From Firmicutes bacterium AM31-12AC (lineage in GTDB: Bacteria > Bacillota > Clostridia > Lachnospirales > Lachnospiraceae): a stretch of 13,607 bases of DNA. The stretch covers positions 1 to 13,607 of the forward strand of contig QUJA01000057.1 of assembly GCA_003480425.1 (NCBI GenBank), given 5' to 3'. Within the stretch, counting starts at the first letter, position 1. Every line of letters starts with the position of its first letter. Shown piece by piece: positions 1 through 6,646 of the stretch. The notes under the pieces were generated by a model. The model saw only the letters and a program-made list of their open reading frames with translations, was not told where the DNA came from and did no database searches. Made by a program: the position numbers and the translations under genes.

Positions 1-37
1 TTTTGCATGCCAAAAGAGCCACTAATCCCCGTCCCCA
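1..37. repeat. Truncated copy of GGGACGG palindromic repeat
   Basis: Read on the minus strand this edge sequence has a GGGGACGGGG core followed by GGCTC and then GGCATGCAAAA. The same order (GGGACGG, GGCTC, GCATGCAAAA) occurs in the perfect palindrome at 12198-12260, so this looks like one arm plus the loop of a related element whose other arm lies outside the window. Relationship inferred from shared word order only. Confidence 0.5.
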
Positions 38-58
38 AATGATCCCTATAAATAGTAA

Positions 59-97
59 CCCCCACAGAATACTGCATATCACAACACCCTGCGGGGG
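59..97 (-). terminator. Candidate Rho-independent terminator of the first flavoprotein gene
   Basis: On the minus strand CCCCCGCAG pairs with CTGTGGGGG (9 bp, one G-U pair) around a 21-nt loop. It lies about 45 nt beyond the stop codon at 143. The tract after the stem is T-rich (TTACTATTTAT) but not a clean T-run, so this may be a weak terminator. Confidence 0.5.
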
Positions 98-142
98 AAT
101 CCATACTACTATGTATTACAATTTATAACATTTCATAAAGTC

Positions 143-1120
143 TTATGCGTTAATCATTTCATCAAACTTTTTAACACGCTCCATCTTCTTCTCAAGCAGC
201 TCTTTGTTTGCCATAATCTTAGGTCCACAGATTGCTCCGAATCCCTGGATTTCTGTTGTATGCTCTCTTAATCCGGCAAATGTTCCTCTTGCTCTTGCCT
301 GCTGTGCTTCAGAGAACTCAACATTTAATTTATCTCCATCGATAGAAATCTTTCCTTCGATACCACAGATTGGACACTCTACTGTTGTTGTTCCGTTTAC
401 TGTCAACAGGTTCTGGTGACATACAGGACATGTTCCCATTCCTTTTGGTCCGTAGAATTCAACATCTTTATCATCCATCTCTACAGCAGCTGCTGTACGT
501 TTTCCAATCTCGTGCATATGTCCGATCATTTCGTCATTCAGGTATGGATTTCCGATTGTTCCCATGCTGTTTGCATTGTAGTTAGCAACAACTTTCATCA
601 TTGCTGGGAATCCGAATAAATGCAGAGTTGCTGTTCCCATAGATACCCAGTTTTCTGTGCTTGCTCCACCTACTGAAATGTAAGAAACTGTACGACGTCT
701 TAATCTCTCGATTGGATAATCATCTGCGTTACCAGGAGCTTCTCCAGCTCTTCTCTTATCCAGTACCCAGTTAATAGCTGATACATCGTGACGGCATGAG
801 AAACGGTCTACAAAATCTTTGAACTGTCCTACTGGCTGCAATACATATACAGGTGCTCCAAGGATGATTGCATCTGCTTCACGAACAGCCTCTTCTACCA
901 TCTGGAAATCATCTTTGATGATACAGTTGTTATCTTTTCCTTTTTCTAAAGCTGTTGAACAGGCTCCACATCCGATACAACGACCGATATTCAGTCTCTG
1001 TGTATTGATAAAATTAATCTCAGCATCTGGAAATGCTTCTTTTGCTCCATAAAGAGCTTCTTTTACAAGAATGTCTGTGTTTGCATTCTTTTTACCAAAT
1101 GATAATCCTAATACTTTCAT
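143..1120 (-). CDS. Flavodoxin-fold NAD(P)H:FMN oxidoreductase-like protein with Cys cluster and zinc-ribbon tail
   Basis: A 325-residue cytosolic protein of the NADPH-dependent FMN reductase/iron-sulfur flavoprotein type. The N-terminus (LSFGKKNANTD, residues 6-16) fits the FMN phosphate loop. Cys48, Cys51, Cys54 and Cys66 form a CX2CX2CX11C cluster that could hold an Fe-S centre, as in iron-sulfur flavoproteins. After the flavodoxin core, Cys231/234 and Cys249/252 (CPVC and CPIC) form a zinc-ribbon or rubredoxin-like knuckle. I chose the ATG at 1120 because AAAGGAAA lies just upstream and the fold begins there; an upstream ATG at 1168 adds 16 residues of unlikely sequence. The gene stands alone, 206 nt downstream of the CHR genes, with a TATAAT at 1195-1200 but no good -35. 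A paralogue lies at 12272-13240. The substrate is unknown; a role in electron transfer or reduction of a small organic molecule is inferred. Confidence 0.8.
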   Translation of the reverse strand: MKVLGLSFGKKNANTDILVKEALYGAKEAFPDAEINFINTQRLNIGRCIGCGACSTALEKGKDNNCIIKDDFQMVEEAVREADAIILGAPVYVLQPVGQFKDFVDRFSCRHDVSAINWVLDKRRAGEAPGNADDYPIERLRRRTVSYISVGGASTENWVSMGTATLHLFGFPAMMKVVANYNANSMGTIGNPYLNDEMIGHMHEIGKRTAAAVEMDDKDVEFYGPKGMGTCPVCHQNLLTVNGTTTVECPICGIEGKISIDGDKLNVEFSEAQQARARGTFAGLREHTTEIQGFGAICGPKIMANKELLEKKMERVKKFDEMINA

Positions 1121-1194
1121 AGTTATTTCCTTTCTTTTTCCTCGATTTTCCAATCTGTTACGATTCATTTCGACCTGATTGATATTACATTCTC

Positions 1195-1200
1195 ATTATA
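1195..1200 (-). promoter_or_regulatory. Possible -10 box of the first flavoprotein gene
   Basis: A perfect TATAAT on the minus strand lies about 75 nt before the ATG at 1120. No acceptable -35 hexamer is found 16-18 nt upstream and no TG extension precedes it, so it would need an activator or may be chance. The rest of 1121-1293 shows several TGACCT/AGGTCA words (for example 1256-1261) but no gene. Confidence 0.25.
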
Positions 1201-1293
1201 CCGATTGATGTATATCCATACCTCATCACATATGCCTTCTTTTCTGGACTCAAAATGACCTGCTTATCTTTCTTTATTTTTTGTCGAAACTTA

Positions 1294-1327
1294 AAAGGTC
1301 ATCTTTTTATATTCAATTTTGACCTTT
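1294..1327 (-). terminator. Stem-loop at the end of the sulfatase/CHR gene run
   Basis: AAAGGTCA (1294-1301) and TGACCTTT (1320-1327) are perfect 8-bp inverted arms around an 18-nt AT-rich loop. The structure starts at the stop codon of the second CHR gene. On the minus strand it is followed by TTAAGTTTC, a weak T-tract. It may be a terminator or a 3'-end stabiliser. The TGACCT word recurs nearby, so an operator role is also possible. Confidence 0.4.
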
Positions 1328-1887
1328 CACAGAAGCATGGAAGTAAAAAGTTTCATTCCACCTGCCAAAATCATCACTAAGATTGGACTTATACAAGTTT
1401 TTCTCAATAAGAACAAGGAAATAACAAAAATTACAACCATGCTCCAGTCTGTATTTGAAACAGAAATTTTCCCACCATCTCCCCAGAATGCGGTAATCAA
1501 AATGCTAATACCCGCAGATGCAATCATGGCAATTACCGCCGGATGCAACGACCGAAGCACTTCTTGAACTACCTGATTCTCTCGATTTTTCAGATAAACA
1601 TAGGCAATACTCGTCACAATAATACAAGATGGAAGAATACAGCCTATTGTAGCAATCAAAGCGCCTCCAACACCTGCAATCTTATTTCCCACAAAAGTTG
1701 CAGAATTCACCGCAATCGGTCCCGGTGTCATCTGCGAAATGGAAATTAAATCTGTGAATTCAACCATACTCAACCACGCATGCTTTGTAACAATCTGTTC
1801 CTGTATCAATGGCATCGCTGCATACCCTCCGCCAAAGCTAAAAAGGCCAACTTGCAAAAAGCTAAAGAATAATTGTAAGTAAATCAT
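1327..1887 (-). CDS. Half-size CHR-family (chromate/sulfate) transporter, second subunit
   Basis: A 186-residue hydrophobic protein of the CHR superfamily, the short form made of one CHR domain. Visible hallmarks are the FSFGGGYAAMP segment near the N-terminus, SQMTPGPIAVNSATFVG in the first half, and several membrane-spanning hydrophobic stretches (for example around GALIATIGCILPSCIIV). Short CHR proteins work as heterologous pairs, and here the partner gene lies immediately upstream. The ATG at 1887 overlaps the partner's TGA as ATGA and has GGAGGA seven bases upstream; an upstream in-frame ATG at 1923 lacks such a site. CHR proteins are known as chromate exporters and are related to sulfate transport. 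Placed after two sulfatases, sulfate export is a reasonable inferred job, but the transported ion cannot be read from sequence. Confidence 0.88.
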   Translation of the reverse strand: MIYLQLFFSFLQVGLFSFGGGYAAMPLIQEQIVTKHAWLSMVEFTDLISISQMTPGPIAVNSATFVGNKIAGVGGALIATIGCILPSCIIVTSIAYVYLKNRENQVVQEVLRSLHPAVIAMIASAGISILITAFWGDGGKISVSNTDWSMVVIFVISLFLLRKTCISPILVMILAGGMKLFTSMLL

Positions 1888-2447
1888 GCCCATTTCCTCC
1901 GTCCTATCCATGTTTGCACACATCCAATTCCAATGCAGATTAAAATCACTGCATAAACCGGTACTCCAAAAAAGCAGGTTGCCATAAATGCTACAATCAT
2001 AATCAGATTCTGTGCCGCCTTCTTTTCTTTTACTACACCGCTTGCCATTCCATATACTACATCCGCAATGATCGCGCCTACCGCCGCCTGCATACCAGTT
2101 AATATCTGGCTTACAATCACATTATTGTGGAACTGATTGTAAAACACAGAAATGACAGAAATAATAACAAGCGGAGGTAGTATCGTCGCAATAATCGCAG
2201 TCATTGCTCCCAAGATCCCCGCAAGCTTATATCCTACAACAATTGCTCCGTTCACGGCAATCGCGCCCGGCGAAGATTGTGCGATTGCAATCAGATCCAG
2301 CATCTCTTTTTCATCAATCCAGTGATATTCATCTACGAATTTTTTCTTCATCAATGTTACGATGACATATCCTCCTCCGAAAGTAAATGTACTTAAATAA
2401 AGTGTAGATATAAATAATTTCAGTAAAATTTCTTTTTTACTTTTCAT
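1884..2447 (-). CDS. Half-size CHR-family (chromate/sulfate) transporter, first subunit
   Basis: A 187-residue membrane protein and partner of the next CHR gene. The N-terminal half has the family signature: FTFGGGYVIV, then WIDEKEMLDLIAIAQSSPGAIAVN and VGYKLAGILGA, followed by long hydrophobic helices. The two halves share the FGGGY and PG-IAVN words, as expected of the N- and C-terminal-type domains of the long ChrA, here split into two genes of nearly equal length. It begins 93 nt after sulfatase B; the gap holds no obvious terminator. A modest AGGA site precedes the ATG. The stop overlaps the next start by four bases, so the two should be translationally coupled and made in equal amounts. 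Function is inner-membrane anion transport (chromate or sulfate) by family; sulfate efflux is my inference from context. Confidence 0.88.
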   Translation of the reverse strand: MKSKKEILLKLFISTLYLSTFTFGGGYVIVTLMKKKFVDEYHWIDEKEMLDLIAIAQSSPGAIAVNGAIVVGYKLAGILGAMTAIIATILPPLVIISVISVFYNQFHNNVIVSQILTGMQAAVGAIIADVVYGMASGVVKEKKAAQNLIMIVAFMATCFFGVPVYAVILICIGIGCVQTWIGRRKWA

Positions 2448-2540
2448 CGATCTCGTCCTATCTTTTTGTGTTTCTTTTTATATTTCTATTCTTATGGAGG
2501 AAATCTTCTCCTCTTACTGACATATCTTTCTATAAATATA

Positions 2541-3974
2541 TCATTCCTGCAATCCTGGAACAACATCTGATGTCTGTAAATACCAGTCCAACATTTGATT
2601 TTTCATCTCACAGACAATATTTTTATAATTTGGATTATAATATAAATTCTTTTCCTCTTTTGCATCCACCTCCAAATTATATAATTCATTTTCTCCATTT
2701 GTTCTCACAATCAGCTTCCAGTTCTTTTTCCGCATCATCGTACCTCGACACACACATTCCTGTCTTTCCTGTTGAATCAACATTTTCGGATAATAAATAC
2801 ACTCTGGTCGCATTAAAAAATTATAGTCCCGCTCCGTTCCTTCAAAACACTGTTGTTCCCGAACATCATATCCCCCTTCACAATAAACAACTGCATCTTC
2901 GGTTTCTTTCTCCCCATCAATCAAATTTCTAAGCGATTTGCCAAAATGATCGTGCTTTGCTTTTATGCCTGCATAATCTAATAAAGTCGGGAAAATGTCC
3001 AGCTCTGACACCAGTTGTTTTACCTTGTGTTCTTTTAACGAATTTGGAACCCTTATCAATAACGGAACTTTTGTCAGATCATCATCAAACGCATTTGGCC
3101 ATTTTTCAACCAGCCCATAATCTCCTGCCCAGTCTCCATGATCAGAGGAGGTTACGATAATCGTGTCTTCCAATAAACGATTCTGTTTCAATGCTTCAAT
3201 TAATCTACCCAACATATCGTCACAATACTTTACCATACCCAGATACACTGCTGCACACTTACGAAATGTATCATCATCCACCTTGTCGAAATGACTATAT
3301 TCTCGAATAATTCGCATAAAAGCAGGCTTATTTTCCAAACCTTTTCTTCGCAATTCTGGCAAATCATCCGGATTGTACATGTCATAGTATTTTTTCGGAA
3401 TCGTATATGGCGCATGTGGATTATTTAATGATACAAACAGGAAAAATGGATTCTCTCCTTTTTGATAGTGATTCAGAAAATCGACTCCGGCATTTACCAT
3501 TTTCGTATCTGTCATTTCTTCTAATTCTTCGTCTTCCATTGGCTCCAATAACATGTGGTAACGTCCAGAAAACATCGGTAATTTTTCAGTTTTCACAACC
3601 TCATTGTCTTTCCGCCATGCCAGTTTCAATCCCAGACTCTTCGTAAAAGACTGCCTTGAAGCCTCATCGTTCAAACAATGGTTTTTCCCATAAAACTGTA
3701 CGTTATATCCTGCATCTTTAAAATCTTTCATGAAATTAGGATGATGTTCGTCTATAAAGTGTAACAAACTCCGATGACCATTTACATGCGGATACCATCC
3801 TGTCAACAGAGAACATCTTGAACCAACACATACTGGATTTGCAACATAAGTATTCTCAAAACAAGTTCCCTCTTTTGCAATCCAGTCATAATTTGGTGTT
3901 TTTGACACCTGATTTCCATAGCATCCCAACACATCCGCTCTCATTTCATCTGTAAAAAAGAATAATACATTCAT
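2541..3974 (-). CDS. Cytosolic Cys-type sulfatase B (S1 family, CVGSR variant)
   Basis: A 477-residue alkaline-phosphatase-superfamily sulfatase that should hydrolyse a sulfate ester. The N-terminal metal site is TDEMR (Asp9, Glu10, Arg12). The active-site motif is Cys49-Val-Gly-Ser-Arg53 followed by CSLLTG, with Cys49 the residue to be converted to formylglycine. The usual third residue is Pro or Ala, and here it is Gly. NPHAPYT (185-191) and SSDHGDWAG (from 276) supply further metal and sulfate ligands. The C-terminus has WKLIVRTNGENELYNLE, the usual late strand. No signal peptide is present. I chose ATG 3974, with GGAGGG six bases upstream, over an ATG at 3995 that overlaps the previous stop. 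It is a tandem paralogue of sulfatase A, 17 nt away. The substrate is unknown; choline-sulfatase and phosphonate-monoester-hydrolase relatives also use Asp-His in the late metal motif. Confidence 0.92.
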   Translation of the reverse strand: MNVLFFFTDEMRADVLGCYGNQVSKTPNYDWIAKEGTCFENTYVANPVCVGSRCSLLTGWYPHVNGHRSLLHFIDEHHPNFMKDFKDAGYNVQFYGKNHCLNDEASRQSFTKSLGLKLAWRKDNEVVKTEKLPMFSGRYHMLLEPMEDEELEEMTDTKMVNAGVDFLNHYQKGENPFFLFVSLNNPHAPYTIPKKYYDMYNPDDLPELRRKGLENKPAFMRIIREYSHFDKVDDDTFRKCAAVYLGMVKYCDDMLGRLIEALKQNRLLEDTIIVTSSDHGDWAGDYGLVEKWPNAFDDDLTKVPLLIRVPNSLKEHKVKQLVSELDIFPTLLDYAGIKAKHDHFGKSLRNLIDGEKETEDAVVYCEGGYDVREQQCFEGTERDYNFLMRPECIYYPKMLIQQERQECVCRGTMMRKKNWKLIVRTNGENELYNLEVDAKEEKNLYYNPNYKNIVCEMKNQMLDWYLQTSDVVPGLQE

Positions 3975-3991
3975 CTTTCGCCCTCCTGTAA

Positions 3992-5419
3992 TCATCTACC
4001 TTCTATTGGCACCACGTCCGAAGTATGAATCAACCAATTTAACATTTTTCTTTCTAATTTAATAGAAATGTCTTTATATTCCTCTTGTCCATACAAATTT
4101 TCTTCTTCCCATGGATCTATTTGCATATTATATAATTCATTTTCTCCATTTGTCCTCACAATCAGTTTCCATTCTTTATATCTTTGCATCACAACACGGC
4201 ATACTGTTTCTGGTCTCTCCTGTTGCTGCAGACATTTCGGATAATAATCTGTTCCTGGAATTTGTGGAAAATCCAATGGTGTTCCTTTAAAGCATGTCGG
4301 TTCAAAGCAATGCGGTTCACTTATATCATACCCCCCTTCGCAATAAACCGCACGTGACTCATCCCCATTCTCTCCCTCTAATTGTGGACGAAGTGAAACC
4401 CCAAATTGTTGATAATGCAACTCTATATTCTCATAATCCAAAATCGTCGGGAAAATATCAAAAGACTGTGTAAGTGTCTTAATTCGCTGTCCACCCTTAC
4501 ATCCCGGTCTTCTTATAATAAGTGGAACTCTCGTTATCATATCCGTCATATCTGAGGGCCACTTTTCAACTTCTCCTGCATCTCCCGCGAAGTCTCCATG
4601 GTCAGAGCACAAAATAATTGTTGTCTCCTCATAAATTCCGGCTTCTTTCAACGTCTGTACAACTCTACCTGTCAATTCGTCCACATAAGATATCATTCCA
4701 AGATAAACAGCATTGATTTTTCTAAAAAATAATTCTGTCTCTTCTTCCGTATTTCGATACTTCTTTAAAACCTTATATAATTCAGGTTTGTTCTTTTTCA
4801 CCCATTCCAATTTTCTCGGAAATGGAATCTGTTTGACATTATACATGTTATAGTATTTTTCCGGAGCCGTATATGGAGGATGCGGATTCATCCATGATAA
4901 CATCAAAAAGAAGGGTTGCTTTTTCTGAGCTTGTTCTTTTATAAATTCAATTGCGCCTTCTGTATGTTGCTCATCCCCGATTTCTTTCTGATCTATATTT
5001 GGAATTGGTGGATATAACATAGAATATGGTGCGTTTTCAATTGCACGATATGATTTTGTAACATCTCTCCTTTTAAATGGGAGTAATTTTTTGAAGACAT
5101 GTTGCATGGATTGTTTATCAAACATATCATCTTTTCCTGCGTGGCACGTCACAAATCCAGCCTCATTTAAATGCGATATAAAATTAGGATCGTGCTCTGT
5201 AATATTATAATACGTTCTTTTTCCATTTACATGCGGATACCAGCCACTGACCAAGTTACATCGGGATGGACCGCAAACCGGATGTGTCGTATAGTTTTGT
5301 TCAAATAATGTTCCTTCCTGTGCAAGTCTGTCAATGTACGGGGTCTTTACCAACGGATGTCCATAGCACCCCAGACTTTCTGCTCTCATTTCATCTGGAA
5401 ACAGCAATACATAATTCAA
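3992..5419 (-). CDS. Cytosolic Cys-type sulfatase A (S1 family)
   Basis: A 475-residue sulfatase and first gene of the sulfatase/CHR run. PDEMR (Asp9, Glu10, Arg12) forms the N-terminal metal site. Cys49-Gly-Pro-Ser-Arg53 with CNLVSG after it is the canonical formylglycine motif for maturation by anSME, whose gene lies divergently upstream. NPHPPYT (178-184) and CSDHGDFAG (from 271) give the remaining active-site ligands, and WKLIVRTNGENELYN closes the fold. There is no signal peptide or lipobox, so hydrolysis is expected inside the cell. The start is TTG at 5419: the FPDEMR strand must be kept, AGGAGA sits seven bases upstream, and no ATG is available before Met11. A hairpin with a following T-run lies directly before the ribosome binding site. 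Substrate is not evident. Confidence 0.92.
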   Translation of the reverse strand: MNYVLLFPDEMRAESLGCYGHPLVKTPYIDRLAQEGTLFEQNYTTHPVCGPSRCNLVSGWYPHVNGKRTYYNITEHDPNFISHLNEAGFVTCHAGKDDMFDKQSMQHVFKKLLPFKRRDVTKSYRAIENAPYSMLYPPIPNIDQKEIGDEQHTEGAIEFIKEQAQKKQPFFLMLSWMNPHPPYTAPEKYYNMYNVKQIPFPRKLEWVKKNKPELYKVLKKYRNTEEETELFFRKINAVYLGMISYVDELTGRVVQTLKEAGIYEETTIILCSDHGDFAGDAGEVEKWPSDMTDMITRVPLIIRRPGCKGGQRIKTLTQSFDIFPTILDYENIELHYQQFGVSLRPQLEGENGDESRAVYCEGGYDISEPHCFEPTCFKGTPLDFPQIPGTDYYPKCLQQQERPETVCRVVMQRYKEWKLIVRTNGENELYNMQIDPWEEENLYGQEEYKDISIKLERKMLNWLIHTSDVVPIEGR

Positions 5420-5443
5420 AATATCATCTCCTAATATAAAAAA

Positions 5444-5475
5444 GTTATAGTCTCTCGTTCTAAAGAAACTATAAC
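5444..5475 (-). promoter_or_regulatory. Palindrome/hairpin just upstream of sulfatase A
   Basis: GTTATAGT and ACTATAAC are perfect 8-bp arms around a 16-nt centre. On the minus strand the second arm is followed directly by six T residues and then by the ribosome binding site of sulfatase A. It fits an intrinsic terminator or leader attenuator after the LysR gene, or a LysR-type operator, since such proteins bind interrupted dyads. A poor promoter match (TTGCAT-N16-TATACA, 5491-5518) lies just upstream, which would place the hairpin in the leader RNA. Confidence 0.5.
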
Positions 5476-5485
5476 AATTTTGCTT

Positions 5486-5551
5486 TTACTTGTATAATGC
5501 CTGAAACTCATCATGCAATTCTGCATTTGCATCAAACCATGTTTTTATCCA
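5486..5551 (-). pseudogene. Out-of-frame C-terminal tail of the LysR gene
   Basis: Beginning within the last codons of the LysR frame, the -1 frame continues open for 21 codons from WIKTWFDAN to FQALYK, then TAA at 5486. The sequence is protein-like and would bring the regulator from 287 to about 307 residues, a normal LysR length. Restoring one T to the TTT run at the junction (GTATTTGG) joins the frames cleanly. The restored stop would fall about 10 nt before the hairpin at 5444-5475. Confidence 0.5.
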
Positions 5552-6408
5552 AATACTTCTTTTATTGGAAATTTCTTTTCTCTTTTCCAACTTATCATAA
5601 TCTTAAAATAGATGCTTTCATCCTCAATCGGTATAAACTGTATCTTCTCAGACTCAAGCAAATCTGGGTTTTTGTAAAAAATGCTATATCCATCCTTTTT
5701 ATGTAAATGTAAAATCGTATTTATAACATCGCCCGTATATATAACTTGTTCTGATGCAATCTGTAATTTATGCAATATCATTTCCTGATATTTTCCAAAC
5801 TCAGGATCTAATTCTTTTTCTACACAGATTAATTTTTTATTCTTAAGTTCCTGATACAGGACTTCCTTCTTTTTCTGATTAAATTTCATCTCTTTAGAAC
5901 ATATAATCCCAGCTGAAATTCGTTCCAACGTATAGTGCTCAATCTCGCTTCTTTCTGATAAAAATCCGCCCAGAGATATAACAATATCTATCTTATCTTT
6001 TTCAAAAGCTTCCTTTAACTCATCAAATCGATATCTGTATATTTGAATCTTTTCCGGAGAGAAAAATCCGCATAATTTTTCTAATAAATTATCAATCAAC
6101 TCCGAAGTAATCACTTGCAATACTCCAATTCGAACAAAGTCCTGATGTGCGGTCTTACTTTTCACTTCTTCTAAACTTTCCTCAATCTCATTAACAATCT
6201 TTTCAAATCGATTTTGAAACACTTTTCCTGCTTCTGTAAGTACCACTTTCCGATTATTTCGAAATAGTAATTTTACCCCCAATTCTTCTTCCAGTGCCTG
6301 AATCTGCCTGCTAAATGCAGGTTGCGATACAAATAGATTCTGTGCTGCATTTGTAAAATTCAATGTTTTGCTTACTTCTAAAAAATATTTTATCTGTAAT
6401 AAATTCAT
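5545..6408 (-). CDS. LysR-type transcriptional regulator, probably C-terminally frameshifted
   Basis: A 287-residue DNA-binding regulator. The N-terminus (LLQIKYFLEVSKTLNFTNAAQNLFVSQPAFSRQIQALEEELGV, given here only as the region residues 3-45) is the classical LysR winged helix, with AAQNLFVSQPAFSRQI as the recognition part. The remainder is the periplasmic-binding-like effector domain, with the expected IGVLQVI strand. ATG 6408 is preferred because GAGGTG lies six bases before it; a GTG three codons upstream is also possible. The gene lies between the divergent anSME and the sulfatases, so it is the likely activator of both, perhaps sensing a sulfated ligand or sulfur status. The stop at 5545 looks premature (see the tail at 5486-5551). 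The DNA-binding and most of the effector domain are intact, so activity may be kept. Confidence 0.85.
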   Translation of the reverse strand: MNLLQIKYFLEVSKTLNFTNAAQNLFVSQPAFSRQIQALEEELGVKLLFRNNRKVVLTEAGKVFQNRFEKIVNEIEESLEEVKSKTAHQDFVRIGVLQVITSELIDNLLEKLCGFFSPEKIQIYRYRFDELKEAFEKDKIDIVISLGGFLSERSEIEHYTLERISAGIICSKEMKFNQKKKEVLYQELKNKKLICVEKELDPEFGKYQEMILHKLQIASEQVIYTGDVINTILHLHKKDGYSIFYKNPDLLESEKIQFIPIEDESIYFKIMISWKREKKFPIKEVFG

Positions 6409-6458
6409 CCTGCTCACCTCAATAACTTCATGGTAACATAAATCTATCTTTTACTCAA

Positions 6459-6494
6459 ATGCAGATTTTATATCATTCATGCAGTCTTGATATG
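6459..6494. promoter_or_regulatory. 20-bp-period direct repeat before the LysR gene
   Basis: Two ATGCAG words are spaced 20 bp apart and each is followed eight to ten bases later by ATAT, with 13 of 20 positions shared after the AT. A period of about two helical turns would place two bound regulators on one face of the DNA, so this could be a LysR site. It is about 50 bp upstream of the LysR start. Weak evidence. Confidence 0.3.
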
Positions 6495-6548
6495 ACACAA
6501 TCCTCTTTTTGCATTGTACTTTTCTCTGCGTCTCATGTAAACTGAACT

Positions 6549-6584
6549 TAGACATTTTTATAAAATAAAAGATAATTTGTTATC
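6549..6584 (+). promoter_or_regulatory. Candidate anSME promoter with overlapping dyad
   Basis: TAGACA (6549-6554), a 16-bp spacer and GATAAT (6571-6576) match five of six bases of each sigma-70-type hexamer. The dyad GATAA-N4-TTATC (6571-6584) covers the -10 box and the probable start point, a place where a bound regulator would block transcription. The rest of 6418-6646 holds no gene. Confidence 0.5.
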
Positions 6585-6646
6585 GTTCACTTTATCTCGA
6601 ACATACGGTCTGGAATATAAGCAATAATCTAACAGGAGGAATTTAT

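Noticed and set aside
1121..1293. Riboswitch or structured leader before the first flavoprotein gene
   Set aside because: Only scattered TGACCT words are seen; no conserved aptamer pattern or expression-platform hairpin could be identified by eye.
1327..2447. A single frameshifted full-length chromate transporter gene
   Set aside because: Each half has its own start, ribosome binding site and complete CHR signature, and the ATGA overlap is typical of the known paired short CHR genes.
2468..2932. Plus-strand open frame opposite the end of sulfatase B
   Set aside because: It is the shadow of a conserved sulfatase C-terminus, with Ser/Phe/Pro-rich low-complexity sequence and no recognisable motif.
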